This document shows positions 33,413 through 46,700 of a stretch of DNA of 64,000 bases, one piece after another. The first letter of the stretch is position 1. The number at the start of each line of letters is the position of its first letter. The position numbers were made by a program, and so were the translations under genes. The stretch spans positions 49,479,433 through 49,543,432 of the forward strand of contig CM068586.1 in assembly GCA_035048485.1 (NCBI GenBank). Direction: 5' to 3'. The notes beneath the pieces were generated by a model. The model worked only from the letters and a program-made list of their open reading frames with translations. It was not told where the DNA came from and did not search any database. The stretch is from Pteria penguin. Its lineage: Eukaryota; Mollusca; Bivalvia; Pterioida; Pteriidae.

Positions 33413-35140
33413 TCTCAAATATATACTCTTAAACTTGACGAAGAATGTTTTTTTTTTACTTTGATGAAAATATCCACGGTCATTTTTCTAAAAGCATGTT
33501 CAAGGACTCATATATAATTATGTAAAAACGTATTAAAAATGGTTACTTATAAGGATATTTGAAGGAATTTTGATTGTATGATAAGCAATGTAAAAACAAA
33601 AAGAAAACGTTTTTACTTACATCATGGGTGGATAACTCTTTAAAAAATGTAAAAAAAAATGTCATATACCTTTTAATTTATAACAGTATGGCTTAATTTG
33701 TATTATTCTAATTTACTATATGTATTATATTCATTATTTACAAAACATAAAATCTTTGATTATAGGTGCTATTATCTCAAACATAAACTCTTCCTAAAAA
33801 CAAAATGTCATAAAGTGTGGTTGATCTCAATTCTTTATGTCTCCATCATGCTAATCCTTCACAATGTCTTATAAAAAAGAAACCTGACAGTCAGTGTTTG
33901 TCTTTCATTATTATGAATACCCAGTTAATTAAGATCGCTAATTAATATCTTGAAAGATGACAAAGGGTACGAAATGAAGGTATATTTGCTGGATCAAACA
34001 GCCGGTTGAGGTGATATTACGTTAAAATTGAGTCGCACAGGTGACAGGTGATAGTCCTAGACGACGTTACCCCGATATACCTTCGATATATTGAAAATTT
34101 TGCAACTTGATTAGGATCTCGTTAGCTTTGCTCTATTCGTGTAGGTAATTTTTCAGAACTGACTTTAGAAATCATGTATTATACTGTTCTAAAATATCAC
34201 AAAAGTATCCAGCATGTATGTTGTCTGAATATCTCAGTTGGTATAATGCTTACCAGCAGATCAAGAGGTTTAGGAATTGATTCAATTCCTATGCCATGAA
34301 TACTTTTATTTTCTTATAAAAGACTTATTTCCATAATCTGAACCAAATATGCAAATGATTGAAGTCCCAGGGTATAAATAAGGTCATTTCCCCCACTATT
34401 TTTCTTTCAAAATGTGTTTATCCTCTTATATGCTTATCATTAAAATCAAGAAGCCACATACATTTGGCTCTGGCTTCTGGATTTTAGTGATAAACGTATA
34501 GAGAATAAAGACATTCTGAAAGAAAAATAGTGGAGAAAATTACCTTATTTGTACCCTGGGAATTCAATCATGTGCATACTTGTTACAGATTATGGGCTGA
34601 GACTGCTGTTGAAATGTTGGAGTTCATTAAGTCAAGGTATTAACTATGTTTCTCACATGTAAGGCTGTCTTATTTTTTGAATTGCTGTAAAACCATCTGT
34701 AGAAATATAACTAATCTAAATGAGTTAAATCAAGTTTTTCTCTTAATATGATAACTTATGTATGTTACATTCAAGTAAAATACGAAAATAAGAAGTAATA
34801 AAGTTATATGAGTTTTTCATAATTAAAAAAGACAATATACTGAGTAATAAAGTGGAACGGGTGTATAATTTTTCATATGGGATATACATTAATGAAGCCA
34901 CAGGTCAAGGTTTTATCAATATATCTAGATACACAACTGAGAGGTATGGAAACTTCATCTTTCCTAGGTCATTTGTTAGATGGATTCATATCAACCATCA
35001 AATATAGGTTTCAGCTGGATATGCAACAATACCAGCGTAATGTCAGTAGCAATACTTCTGAACAGTAAAAAATGGCCAAATCAAGACTACAAATTTTTAT
35101 ATATGATTCTGTTCACAAATGTTCTTTCTTTCTTTTGGTT
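33412..35140. other. No gene seen; internally repeated sequence
   Basis: A short block around AAATCAAGTTTTTCTCTTAATATGATAACTT (34725-34760) recurs at 35565-35600. Inverted TTTCTTTCA(A/G)AATGTGTTTATC words at 34400 and 34510 form a ~90-bp foldback. No coding evidence. Confidence 0.4.
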
Positions 35141-35144
35141 CATA

Positions 35145-35245
35145 TCATAAATATAGAAAATATATACTTTTTAATTTAGTGCACCATATGCGCATTTCGA
35201 CAAGTTATGTCTCTTCAGTGATGCTCGTAGTCGAATGATACTCTG
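35145..35245 (-). repeat. GTCGAAATGCGCAT-family repeat, truncated
   Basis: ATGCGCATTTCGACAAGTTA then TCTTCAGTGATGCTCG, the inverse of the 3' end of the 16275 copy. Confidence 0.65.
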
Positions 35246-35756
35246 AAATATCTTGATTTTCTTAAAAACAAGTATACAAGTATATGTATGTATTAGGACA
35301 GATGTTTTAGAGGCCTTCAAGGAAAACTATCTTTATTAATATAATAATTAATGAACTAGTGTTGATCTCTACATTTGACAAATGGAGTATCAAGGTACAA
35401 ATAAGGTAATTTCCTCGCTATGTCTTCTTTTAGAATGTGTTTTATCTTTTTATAACTTTATCATTAAATTCCAGAAGCCAGAGTCAAATGTTTGTGAAAG
35501 TCTATCCTGGGCGTATTTTTAAATAGCTGCAAATCTCCTTGTAGCAATAACATAACTAGTCTAAATTGAGTTAATTCAAGTTTTTCTCTTAATATGATAA
35601 CTTGTGTAGGTTACATTCAAGAAGTATTTAAGTTATATGAGTTTTTTTATAATTGAATAGACAGTATACCGTGTATTAGGGTAGAAATGGGATATACAGT
35701 GATGAGGCAGAAGGTCAGGATGTTATCGACTGGGGTATTTTTCAAGGTATACAACT

Positions 35757-36570
35757 GAGGGGCATGTCACCTTTATCTTACCAAATAGAAAACTGAAGAA
35801 ATCTGACAAACCTGTATGACAAAACTCACCCAGGACATGTACACAAATAATGATAATAGTAGAATATACACGGAAAACGACATTACAAAAATATTCGATT
35901 GAGCTGCGGTTACGATACCGACTTAGGACGGTCATTCTTGAAGAGAAAGCAGAAGGCATCCGATAATGCTGTATAACACAAATCACCAAGGACATACACA
36001 CTAAGAATGACTTAGGACGGTCAATTAAAGTAACAAACGTCATCCAATTGATGTGGTTAACCGGATTACGGGCGCTCACCTTTCCATTCACCGCAAAAGC
36101 AACACAATCAGAGGACACACATTTAAAAAATTATAAATAATCCTCCATATAGAGAACAAGGATCAGCAGGTTTCTGAAGACGAGAGGTCAAAAAACGTTT
36201 TTACACACGGAACGTTTATAGAATAATACACTGCTCTCAAAAATATGTAAGGCGACATCAACATTAGTAAATCGTGCTCTGTCCGTCTTGAGAGAGCACA
36301 CACCCTTGATGAATAGGAGTGCCGACTAACAGTCAGAGGGGACGAGGATCAGGACTTTGTCTCCTCTGAAAATGTTTGGTCAAGGCCAGTCATAGAGTCC
36401 GCACCGTCTGTTAGTCAGCGTGCATTGCTCATGTAAAAGTGTGTACTGGGTTGTAGAGGGACCCAATACAAGACATATGATCTTGGCGATGATCTCGGTG
36501 ACCTACTGTCGATGTCGAAGGCGTTTGATAATTTTAGAACTCGCTGATATGAAATTATAGATCACCGTTG
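35757..36570 (-). mobile_element. Naiad 3' fragment with C-terminal ORF end and SECIS relic
   Basis: Minus-strand reading starts with SSKIIKRLRHRQ and the TIGLVLGPST-type tail (degraded), then TLTNR..., a TGA inside a SECIS-like sequence (36348-36393), the 3' UTR, the pseudo-LTR and a type A tail. A ~100-bp segment including CGTCCTAAGTC and TGTCCTTGGTGATTTGTGT is duplicated (35930-36020), giving two tail units in tandem. Confidence 0.75.
36348..36393 (-). promoter_or_regulatory. Degraded SECIS element
   Basis: Aligned with 21961-22007: AUGA at the 5' core, AAA at the same position, a similar apical region ending CAGAGG, AGACAAAGUCC in place of AGACAUGGUCC, and UGAU at the 3' core. Four or so helix II pairs are lost, so it is probably non-functional now. 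The final UGA of the reading frame again coincides with the core UGA. Confidence 0.6.
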
Positions 36571-36779
36571 AAATTGGAATGGGAAATTCCGCTGGATACT
36601 TATTGTTGAAAACTCAAATTTACGAATTTAGATATACCAGCCATCAAAGACAGGTCTCAACTGGATATGCAATATTATCCCACCTCAGGCAAAAATCTCG
36701 AAATCTGATTGGTTAAGAAGAAAAAAATTATTCCATTGTATTCAACTACTCATCATTCCCCGTCAATCGTTTGTCATAG

Positions 36780-38240
36780 AGAAAAAAGAGGAGTTACTGG
36801 CTCAGTTATGTGGCAGAAGTCACCGAGAAGATATCTAATGAACCATCGTCACTAATTGATAGGAGTATGAAGCAGAAGATGCGCTCTCTGTTGTATTTTT
36901 TATCTCGAGTTCCTTTGGATATATAATGTTTAGGTGATCCTTAAATACGGGGGCTATTTATCGACAAAACGTCATCGATGTATCTATATGTAAAATTGAA
37001 CCTAGATGCTAATTGTTTATTGCTTTTAGAACGCAGGGACTGTATGAATTCTGCTTCGTAAGAGTACAAATATATGTTGGCCAGAAGAGGCGCGCAATTA
37101 GTACCCATAGGAATGATAACAATCTGTTGGAACACTTTCCCACCAAATATCACAAAAATATTACCTATAAGAAATTCTAACATTTGGATGATCTCTTTTT
37201 CTGTATACATGTTACTGGAATCAGACTGTTTCCTTTACAATACATTTGCTGTTGTAGCCTAAAACGAGATACTTATACCTGCGAATTTTTTTTTGGGGGG
37301 GGGGGGCTGGGAGGGGGTTTCCTTGTTTGTTTGTTTGGTTGGTTAAAGGAGGCGTTTTAAATAATTGAAGTCATTCTGATCTTCAATTTTTGGTGAGGAA
37401 TGGTTGTATAAAGAGTCGAAAAGTCAAAAGATTTCACGCTAGTGACGTTGTTAAAAGTAGAATTTAAATGCTCTAGAAGTTCCTTGGAATTCTTTAGGAT
37501 CCACATGTACATTTCATTGTTTCCGCTTCTCAAATAAGCAGTAAAGCAGCATTTCTGCAGACCATATTTGATTTCTGTTAGAATTTTGGTGAGTAACATG
37601 GAAAGAGGCTAGCTGGAGCTCTCGGAAGATCCAGCTATGAATCGATGCTTATATAGAGTTTTATACATCTTTGGAATCCATAAAAGGTATGGTAATTCGA
37701 GATCAGATTCGTTTGTAGTAATACCGAATGAACTGAGAACTGACTTGTGATTATCCAATATCTCTGAAAAAGGCAGATTTGTTGAATGAAGACCAAGCTC
37801 TTCTATAAGACATTTGATATAATATGCCTTACATACGAATATGTTATGGTAAGCTGCCTTGTCAGCAGGAACAATAATGAAATTTTCGTGAAGTCGACAA
37901 AGTTCTCTAACGACACCTAGAGTCACTAAATATAGAATAGTGTTTGTTCTTGAAGACAAAGTCTTCGAACTCATTTCTTTAGCAGCCTTCTGATCGACTT
38001 CAGCCATTCAAAAAGAGTGTCTAATTCTACCTTCTCTCTCTTAGCCCAACGTCTGACATTCTTTTCACACGAGTTGATAATGATATCAAAATTTTGCTCT
38101 ATATTTTTGGCCTTTGCTTAAAAGATCTGTAAGTATTTCATTCCAAACAATATGGAGATCTCCTGTCACAACACGTATATGACAATATGGATTATATTGA
38201 AACTCAGATGAGGAACACGAACACTCTATATGATTCTGTT
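36780..38240 (-). pseudogene. Second Naiad-type RT copy, Cys version
   Basis: From 38235 downward the frames give ECSCSSSEFQYNPYCHIRVV, TGDLHIV (CxC domain), then WAKREKVELDTLFEWL and NFIIVPADKAAYHNIFVCKA, with Cys TGT at 37829-37834. Next comes LPYLLWIPKMYKTLYKHRFI, SFDFSTLYTTIPHQKLK (RT motif A), PMGTNCAPLLANIYLYSYEA (motif B region) and TYRYIDDVLSINSP (motif C, catalytic YIDD intact). It ends in an inverted type B tail at 36780-36830. Frameshifts and a poly(G) interruption at 37290-37335 disable it. The 5' GIY-YIG part is missing. Confidence 0.82.
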
Positions 38241-38340
38241 CACAATTGTTCTTTCGCTTTGTGTGTGTTATGTATTGTTCCGTTTAATTTTGTTTTTATT
38301 TGTTTGCATAGTTCAGCCAGGTTTGGTTCATATCATACAC

Positions 38341-38745
38341 TGAAGGGAAAATGATTTTCTTAAAGAGAAAACGAAAGTCATTTGATAAAACGTTATGACA
38401 CAAATCACCAAGGACATGCACACAAAACATGGTAATAGTAAAATATACCCGAAAAAAACACTCCAAAAATATTTGATTGTTCTGCGATTACGATACCGAC
38501 TTGGGAAGGTCAATTAAATTATCAAACGCCAAAACTTATAAATAATCTTCCAGATAGAAAACAAAGATCAACATGTTTCTCAAGACGAGAGGTCACATTT
38601 TTTTTACACACGAAACGTTTATAGAATATGCTGCTCTCAAAAATATGTAAGGCAACATCAACAGAAGTAAACCGTGCTCTGCCCGTCTGTAAGCGAACTA
38701 AGATCAATAGGAGTCCCGACTAACAGTCAAAGGGGACATATTTTT
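38341..38745 (-). mobile_element. Naiad 3' UTR and pseudo-LTR fragment
   Basis: Minus-strand reading starts at GTCCCCTTTGACTGTTAGTC, just past the SECIS 3' side, and runs through GGCAGAGCACGGTTTAC, the pseudo-LTR and the type A tail (GTCCTTGGTGATTTGTGTCA). It is a 5'-truncated insertion. Confidence 0.75.
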
Positions 38746-39144
38746 AACCAGTCAGTAACATCACATGAGTTCAATTGAGGGATCGCCAGATCCAACTTTA
38801 ACCACGCCCATAACGTAGTTTCATTGTGACGTCACAGTGAAAGTCATGTTTGACGGGCCATTTATTTATGACGCCATAATGAAAAAGTGTGCCAAAAGTT
38901 GTGATGTCGGGCTTTTGACGATCAGTCAATTGCACTTTCTATAAAAGATTTTTGCAATGGAAAAAGATTATTGGACAGAGAGAATGGGGGTCCGATGGAA
39001 GGGAAGAGATGGGAAGTGGAATTTGGAATTAGCTGAAAAGAGACGGTCAAGTAAGCCACTGTAAGAGCTCCCACCTCTCAAATCAATTTAACTGACACAT
39101 TTTTGATGCATGTACTTAATGAACCTTTGTAATTTTAAACTATA

Positions 39145-40850
39145 TGCGGCATGTGTAGTATATTGTATGTATAGTATAGTATATTGTATGGGTAGTATAG
39201 AATATTGTATGTATAGTATAGTATATTGTATGTGTAGTATAGTATTTTGTAAGTATAGTATAGTATATTGTATGTATAGTATAGTGTATTGTATGTGTAG
39301 TATAGTTTATCGCATGTGTAGTATAGTATATTGTTTGTGTAGTACCGTATATTGTATGTGTAGTATACATGCTGTATATTCGCATGTGCAGTACAGTATA
39401 TTGTATGTGTATTATAGTATATTGTATGTATGTATAGTATATTGTATGTGTAGTATAATATATTGTATGTGTAGTATAGTATATTGTATGTATAGTATAG
39501 TATACCGGTATTGCATGTGTAGTATAGTATTTTGTAAGTATAGTATAGTATTTTGTAAGTAAAGTATAGTATACCGCATGTGTAGTATAGAATATTGTTT
39601 GTGTAGTACCGTATATTTTATGTGTAGTATACATGTTGTATATCGTATGTGTAGTACAGTATATTGTGTGTGTATTATAGTATATCGTATGTATAGTATA
39701 ATATACTGTATGTGTAGTATAGTATATTGTATGTATAGTATAGTATATTGTATGTGTAGTATAGTATATTGTATGTATAGTATAGTATATTGTATGTATA
39801 TTATAGTATATTGTATGTATAGTATAGTATATTATATGTATAGTATAGTATTTTATATGTATAGTATATTGTATGTGCAGTATAGTATATTGTATGTATA
39901 TTATAGTATATTGTATGTATAGTATAGTATATTGTATGTGTAGTATAGTATATTGTATGGGTAGTATAGTATATTGTATGTGTAGTATAGTATTTTGTAA
40001 GTATAATATAGTATATTGTATGTATAGTATAGTGTATTGTATGTGTAGTATAGTTTATCGCATGTGTAGTATAGTATATTCTTTGTGTAGTACCGTATAT
40101 TGTATGTGTAGTATACATGTTGTATATCGCATGTGCAGTACAGTATATTGTATGTGTATTATAGTATATCGTATGTATAGTATATTATATTGTGTGTAGT
40201 ATAGTATTTTGATAGTATAGTATAGTATATTGTATGTGTAGTGTAGTATATTGTATGTGTAGTATAGTTTACCGCATGTGTAGTATAGCATATTGTTTGT
40301 GTAGTACCGTATATTGTATGTGTATTATAGTATATCGTAGGTATAGTATAGTATATTGTATGTGTAGTATAGTATATTGTATGTATAGTATAGTATATTG
40401 TATGTATAGTATAGTATATTGTATGTATAGTATAGTATATTGTATGTGTAGTATAGTATATTGTATGTATAGTATAGTATATTGTATGTGTAGTATAGTA
40501 TATTGTATGTATAGTATAGTATATTGTATGTATAGTATAGTATATTGTATGTGTAGTATAGTATATTGTATGCATAGTATAGTATATTGTATGTGTAGTA
40601 TAGTATATTGTATGTATAGTATATTGTATGTGTAGTATAGTATATTGTATGTATAGTATAGTATATTGTAGGTGTAGTATAGTTTATCGCATGCGTAGTA
40701 TAGTATATTGTTTGTGTAGTATACATGTAGTATATTGTATGTGTAGTACAGTATATCCTATTTGTAGTATAGTATATTGTATGTGAAGTATAGCATATTG
40801 TATATGCAGTATAGTTTATCATATTTGTAGTATAGTATATTGTACTGAGT
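39145..40850. repeat. 1.7-kb minisatellite, 21-bp unit
   Basis: About 80 copies of a 21-bp unit such as GTATGTGTAGTATAGTATATT, varying mostly at the G/A of TGTGTA/TGTATA. The unit length is a multiple of three, so long frames stay open on both strands. These (Cys-Ser-Ile-Val-Tyr repeats and their complements) are artefacts. A higher-order unit is visible: the GTACCGTATATTGTATGTGT then ATACATG block recurs at 39340, 39605, 40090 and 40305. Confidence 0.97.
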
Positions 40851-41406
40851 GGTTGTAGCTCAGTAAGGTGGTTGGCCTGTGACACGGAAATCCTGAGTTA
40901 ATGTCCTGGACTGTTACGGATAAACATGCGCGGTGGGGGCGCAAACGTTAGGGGGATCCCAAACCCCAATTAAAAGGAGCTTCTCGACTTGTTTCATAAA
41001 CCATACTATATATTTTGCAACTTTCAGGGAAGGGAGAACCGGAACTACCCCCGCACACTCCAGATGCGCGCGTGGTAAGTATACATTAAAAGCCTTTTAT
41101 CTATACATATGGTCACATCAGAAACACATGGAATAATATGTATTTACCCCTAGTTTCAAAAGTGTTGAAAACAAAGCAAAACACCAATCAAACAATTTTT
41201 GCTTCAATCTAATAATGGATAAAACGTCAGAAAATTTTAATTCAGACTGGATTGGAATCATACGAAGGCTTAACTTGTCCGTCCTGGGTTGAGCTGGGGA
41301 AAAAAACGAAATTAGGGGGGGGGAGCTCTATTTAATTCCAGGTCACTAGACGTAGAGGTCATGATTTTTCATACTTAATGGCTTTGAAATTAAGAATTAA
41401 GAACAA

Positions 41407-41675
41407 GATTGATTGATTGACTTTTGTTTAACGTCACACCACGAATATTTCACGTATATGGTGACGGCTTCTGCCTGATGCGGGGCATACAAATTTTGAC
41501 CTTTACAACGGACCCACCCGAAGGAGTGAGGGATCTTTAACGTGTCATGCATGCCATGCAGGCCTCGGTTTTTACTGTCATCCGAAAGACAGAACACCGG
41601 CATGACCAGAGTGGGACTCGAACCCCGGCCTCCCGATCAGGAGTCCAGCACGATACCACTAGGCCACGCCGGCTT
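41407..41675 (-). mobile_element. tRNA-derived SINE, family B, copy 1
   Basis: Inverse orientation: (GATT)n tail, then ACGTCACACCACGAATATTTCAC, GACGGCTTCTGCCTGATGC, and a tRNA-like head with GGGACTCGAACCCCGG (B box) and GATACCACTAGGCCACGCC (A box). Other copies are at 51920-52200 (plus) and 53822-54106 (minus). About 270 bp. Confidence 0.85.
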
Positions 41676-41679
41676 AAAA

Positions 41680-42535
41680 TTAAGAACAAGAAGTATTAAA
41701 ATAGATTTTATTGTAAAATATAGATACTCATATATGATTGATGTAACATAACAATATATAGGTATATCATTGTATATCATTGTATATCAAGTGTATTGTA
41801 AATATGTTGAAAAAATGACGCGTAAAAATCTTCTTTGGTTACACACATTCCAATGTGCAGCAGGACGTGTAGAAGAAAGAGGCGGAGGTGGATGAGATGG
41901 ATAGAGCAAAAGAACGGTGCAATAAGAGAAGAGAAACAGATAAATAGAACAAGAAACGAGCGATACGAGGAGGACAGAAATGGATAAAAGTGGATGAAGG
42001 GGGGGGGGGGGGGAGACGGAATAGACATGGTGTGGGAGTTAAGGTCGGAAGTGGGAGAGTCAAATCTCCGTTTACTGGCTCACATGAGTATGACTATAAA
42101 AAGATACTGCACTCAACAGCAACAATATGACGATAAAAAGATACTGCACTCAACTGCAACAGTACGATAAAGTGTAAAACGACACACACACAAAAATGGC
42201 AGAGACACATAAATATTATAGGCTTAACAACAATAGAAACAATCATTTGGGATTCCCTTATGTACCGTATATAGAAAAGATTTTTCTGGGGCGATAGGAT
42301 TTCTGCATCACTATTTCGATAACATTAACAAATACATTGACTTGAAAGACCACTAATTGGGAGGAGTGGATTACCCACCCCCACTCCCACTGGATCCATT
42401 CCATGATACCTATAAATATATATATAATCTCATCTTCATTAATTTTCACATGACTAAAACAAAAACTCCAAATCGTTTCTTGTTGTTTGTAATAAAGATG
42501 CATGTAAAGTTTCCTTCCAATATCTAAAACTATAT
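41680..42535. other. No gene seen
   Basis: Includes a purine-rich tract (41865-42040) with a G run at 42000-42013. No coding evidence. Confidence 0.45.
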
Positions 42536-43085
42536 GTGGAACAAGAGCAAAGCCTAGTCTGGCATAATACGCCCGTTGCTTTGCTTGAATTTGATCAATT
42601 TGAATGAATGGGCAAGTTACCATCCAATACCTTGTAACACTGCATAAAGAAATCCGGAAAACTGTAAAATCCTTGAAAATTGCTAAGTTGAAGGGGCATA
42701 ACTCTAGCAAATCCAAAACAATCATAGCCAAATGCGAATTGGTACTGACCCTCAATGACATAAAGTAATATACCAAGTTTTAATCCATTACCTTTAAACA
42801 CTGCAGACAAAAAGTCCGAAAAACTGTAAAATCCTTGAAAATTTCAAGTTAAAGAGCCGTAACTCTGGCAAAAAAAAAGAGCAATCATACCTAAATGCGA
42901 AGTGGTACTGACCCTTGTTGATATAAAGTTATATACTAAGTTTTAATTCAATACCTTTAAAGACTGCAAAAAAAAAGTTTGGAAAACATGACCCCAGACG
43001 GATTGACGCATGGACAGACAATGCCATAACATAATACATCCGATCTTATGATGGGCGTATAAAAAGTGCGGAAAACTTATACGCC
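42536..43085 (+). repeat. Dispersed repeat bounded by CATAATACGCCCG and GGGCGTATAAAAA
   Basis: Starts ACAAGAGCAAAGCCTAGTCT with GGCATAATACGCCCGTTGCT, holds an internal tandem duplication of AACTGTAAAATCCTTGAAAAT/TAACTCT(A/G)GCAAA blocks, and ends with GGATTGACGCATGGACAGAC, CATCCGATCTTATGATGGGC and GTATAAAAA. Same family: 61568-62468, 53205-53263 (3' end only) and the head at 58690. Confidence 0.65.
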
Positions 43086-43499
43086 TCCTGTAAACTGAAA
43101 AATGAAATGGCAGATAAAACACAAACATTTTCACTCAAGCAAACCCCAAGCAACTTTGTTGCAGGAGTGTATATTAAGCATTCTAGTTAGATAACATGAG
43201 ACCATTCCTATATATAGTATAGCTGAACAAAATTACAACAAAAAGGGGTGAATATTCACTTTTAACATGGCCACCATGGTGTTTATATCAAATAACATTT
43301 TGTTGATATCACATTTTAGTTATCTTAAACACATTATTCCTGAAATGATTCATCAATGCCTTGATGAAAATTACGAAGAAAATGTAAGATTTTCAAGATG
43401 GCCACCATTGCAGCCATATCGAAGAATGTACTGGCATTTTTAAAGAATGCTAAGGCGATCCTTTCTAGTACATGTAAGTTTCATCAAAATTCCTTCAAA

Positions 43500-43720
43500 A
43501 TCAGGGAGGAGTAGCACATATCAGATTATATAGATTTATATGGAAAAGTAACCAAGCCCTTTCTCCAGAGCGAAGAACAATAACCGAAAGCACTAATACC
43601 CAACTAAACAAACATACCTGACAAAGTGAACACACCTCTTCTCCAGGGCCGAGGGTAAAAGACCATAACCAAAACCTGACAAAGTGACTAAGCCCCCTCT
43701 CCAGGGTCAAGAGTCAAGGA
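43500..43720. repeat. Imperfect ~65-bp tandem repeat
   Basis: Three copies of a block with CCTGACAAAGTGA, CTCTTCTCCAGGG and ACCATAACCAAAA-type words. Non-coding. Confidence 0.6.
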
Positions 43721-46700
43721 CCATAACAAAAATCATTCATACACGACTAAACAACATACCTGAAGAAATGTGATAAATGGCCATGCAATGAGATGGACAT
43801 AGCATATGTCTTCTGCTTAAATTTTCAAAATCCTGTCGAATCAAAACAAAATACTAAATCTAACAACATGAATTAAAATTACATAAATCAAATAATGAAC
43901 ATAACGATAGTATCGTTAATTATATCCTTATGATGCCAATAAAAGATGATGATGCACAATGATATTACAAGTAATAAATACATAGACTGTTGGTAGACTG
44001 AAAACATGGTCATGGATTGCATATAATGAGATCTGAAATCGTGCCGGTAGGAACTGCAAAAAATAATATGATATGCATGTATATGGCACTTTGATTGTAT
44101 ATATTTACCCTTATACAAACCATAATGATTCAAGTACATTCACATTCAATTTGGCAATCAAATAGTAAAATGACCAATAAATAATCCTCAAGTAATACGA
44201 TTAAGGGTATATGTCCCAATTTATGTCTGGTATGACTTTCAGATGTGTTCAATTTACTAGATTTAAATTCACTATAATTCATGAAACTATTCAGCTAATA
44301 TGAAGTGTGTCATTGAAATATAAACTTAATTCATGTACATATAAGTTCCTGTAAAAGAGCAATTAAGCCATCAAAACTTGTGACATGTATTATACAATGT
44401 AATGTTACTAAAAAAGAGCAAGCCATCAAAACTTCCTACATGTAGATACACATGTGCATGTTCCTAATAAAGATCAAGACACTGAAACTGAATAAATCTG
44501 AAACATCAAGGAATACACACCCGAGATATTTCATGTGCCTTTTTTAACAACAGGTCCATATAAGAATAGGGCAAAGTCTGTTAATTGAGTGATACATCAA
44601 GAAGCATTTAGTAGAACTTCATAATTATACATGTATATGTTTTGAGATGGTAATATACCATTTTCAAGGAAAACAATATGTGTACATGAAACACATGCCC
44701 CCAGTGTCAACTAGAGTCTGTTTGGGTATTGAATGTGTTACACTATCATTTAAATCTCTCAAGGCAAACTTAAGTTATTATGCAATAAAGACAATATGAG
44801 TTATTATGTGACATAGAAAATACATGCCCGTGTTAAGGTTATTTCAACATAAAAGTACCATAATTCCATAAAGACAAAACAGAAAACAGAACATTCATAA
44901 AAAATGAATGAGGTCATCCCTAGATCCTGACATTCTATGCGTTATAATATCATTTCAATTTCTCCAGTAATAATATAAGATATCGCAAGACACAAAAAGT
45001 GCCGATCAAAAAAATTTTTTTTGCATAAGGTCAAGGTCAAGTTCACAAGATCAATGATCTTGGTGTCATTTCAAAGACTTCATTAGTAAAATACAAATGG
45101 AAAATATGAAACCTTTATCCTCATCGGTTCCAAAGTTATGTGCAAGACTAAAGTTAGCGACAGACAAACAGGCAGACAGACAGGACAGGACAATATGCCA
45201 TCTTTTGATAATGGAACATAAAAGTAATAATTTGTGTAAATACAATTTGTGAAAGCAGACTTTGGAGATACTGGTTGACATGTACAGGGAAAATTTTTGT
45301 CATTTTTCCCTCTTAATAATATTTTCTAATTTTTGAGTAAATTGATGTGGAAAAGTTTTCAGCATCTTTGTTTTCTAAACAACTGTTATTTTCTTGAAAA
45401 CACACACAGAAGTACACAAAAAAGAGAATTAAAAATCCTTCAATGGCTTTTTAGAGTATCATCCCACCCCCCTCCCCTTCCATGATTCCTATGTGGACCT
45501 GTACATAATGAAAGGACAGTAACATCTTACAACCATTTTCCCTCTACTGTTAGCCAAGAGTTGTCCGGATCATTGATCTACCAAGTAATAACACTCCGCT
45601 CCAAAAGCTTCTTAATGCTTGTTCTTCAGTTCTATTGACATGCCATAATATTCTTCTACATGCTGTAGTATTCCTTCTATGAGCGCTGTTGACGGATAAA
45701 GGGAAATTAAAGCGTAGGAATGTGAAAGAGAAAACAAGAGACATCTCACAAAGCTGTATGACACAAATCACCAAGGACATGCATAAAAGAAAAAATGGTC
45801 CCTGATTATTTTTCAATTAACAGTTTTAACAAGGCAAAACACAGACAAAACATCCACTTTAAGTCTTGTTCCTATTTTTCAATTCAATAAATTTATATTG
45901 AATTTAAGTATGAGAATATCCTTTGTTTTACATGATTCTTGTCAATAGATATTTTTCGAATGCATAAAATTTAACTGAAGTTACTTCCCCTTTCCGCCAT
46001 CTTCGAGGCATATGGCTGAACATTTGTGCATGAATTAGCCAAATTATGTAAGATATTTCTCCAAAGGAAGGATGCTCCTTGAATTTTTGCAATTGTTATG
46101 CAATAATAAAGCCATTGTACGATGTTAAAATGTTTACAGAGGAGTGAAAATATAAACAACTTTCTCAAAAACGTTCAATACAATTGGTATGAATATGAAG
46201 CAAAAATCTCCTGCTTCACTGCAAAATTAGAGAATAGGGAAGTAACTCCGATTAAATTCCATGGATTCGAAAACTATCTATTAGATGACAACGAAGGGAA
46301 AAGCCAACTGCGAGCGCCCTCTGGCAGAGATTAAGCACACACTTTAAATTAAGGTATGTTGGTCTTAAAGGTAGTAATTAGCTTCTTACTCTTAGGATTT
46401 TCTAATCATATCATTATAATTCACCAATACATGCAATTTCTTTCCTAAATTTATGTTTTATTGACAAATGATGTCTAATGAATCAAAACTTCCTCACAAT
46501 ATTAACGCTTATCGAAATGTTACGACCAACTAAGCTAACGACCAGGCACATGACTTTCTGTGAAATTTGGCCTAACACCATTCTAGTGTTTTTAAAAGAT
46601 CCTTAAATTTTATGCAATATATTTCTGCCTTTCTCATAACAAATTCTGAAGGTAATATTCAAGTGCCATGAAAGAGCAAGGGCAATGAATGATAAAATTT

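Noticed and set aside
39110..40885. Long frames of 105-186 codons on both strands
   Set aside because: They are translations of the 21-bp minisatellite, which stays open because 21 is a multiple of three. Composition is purely periodic.
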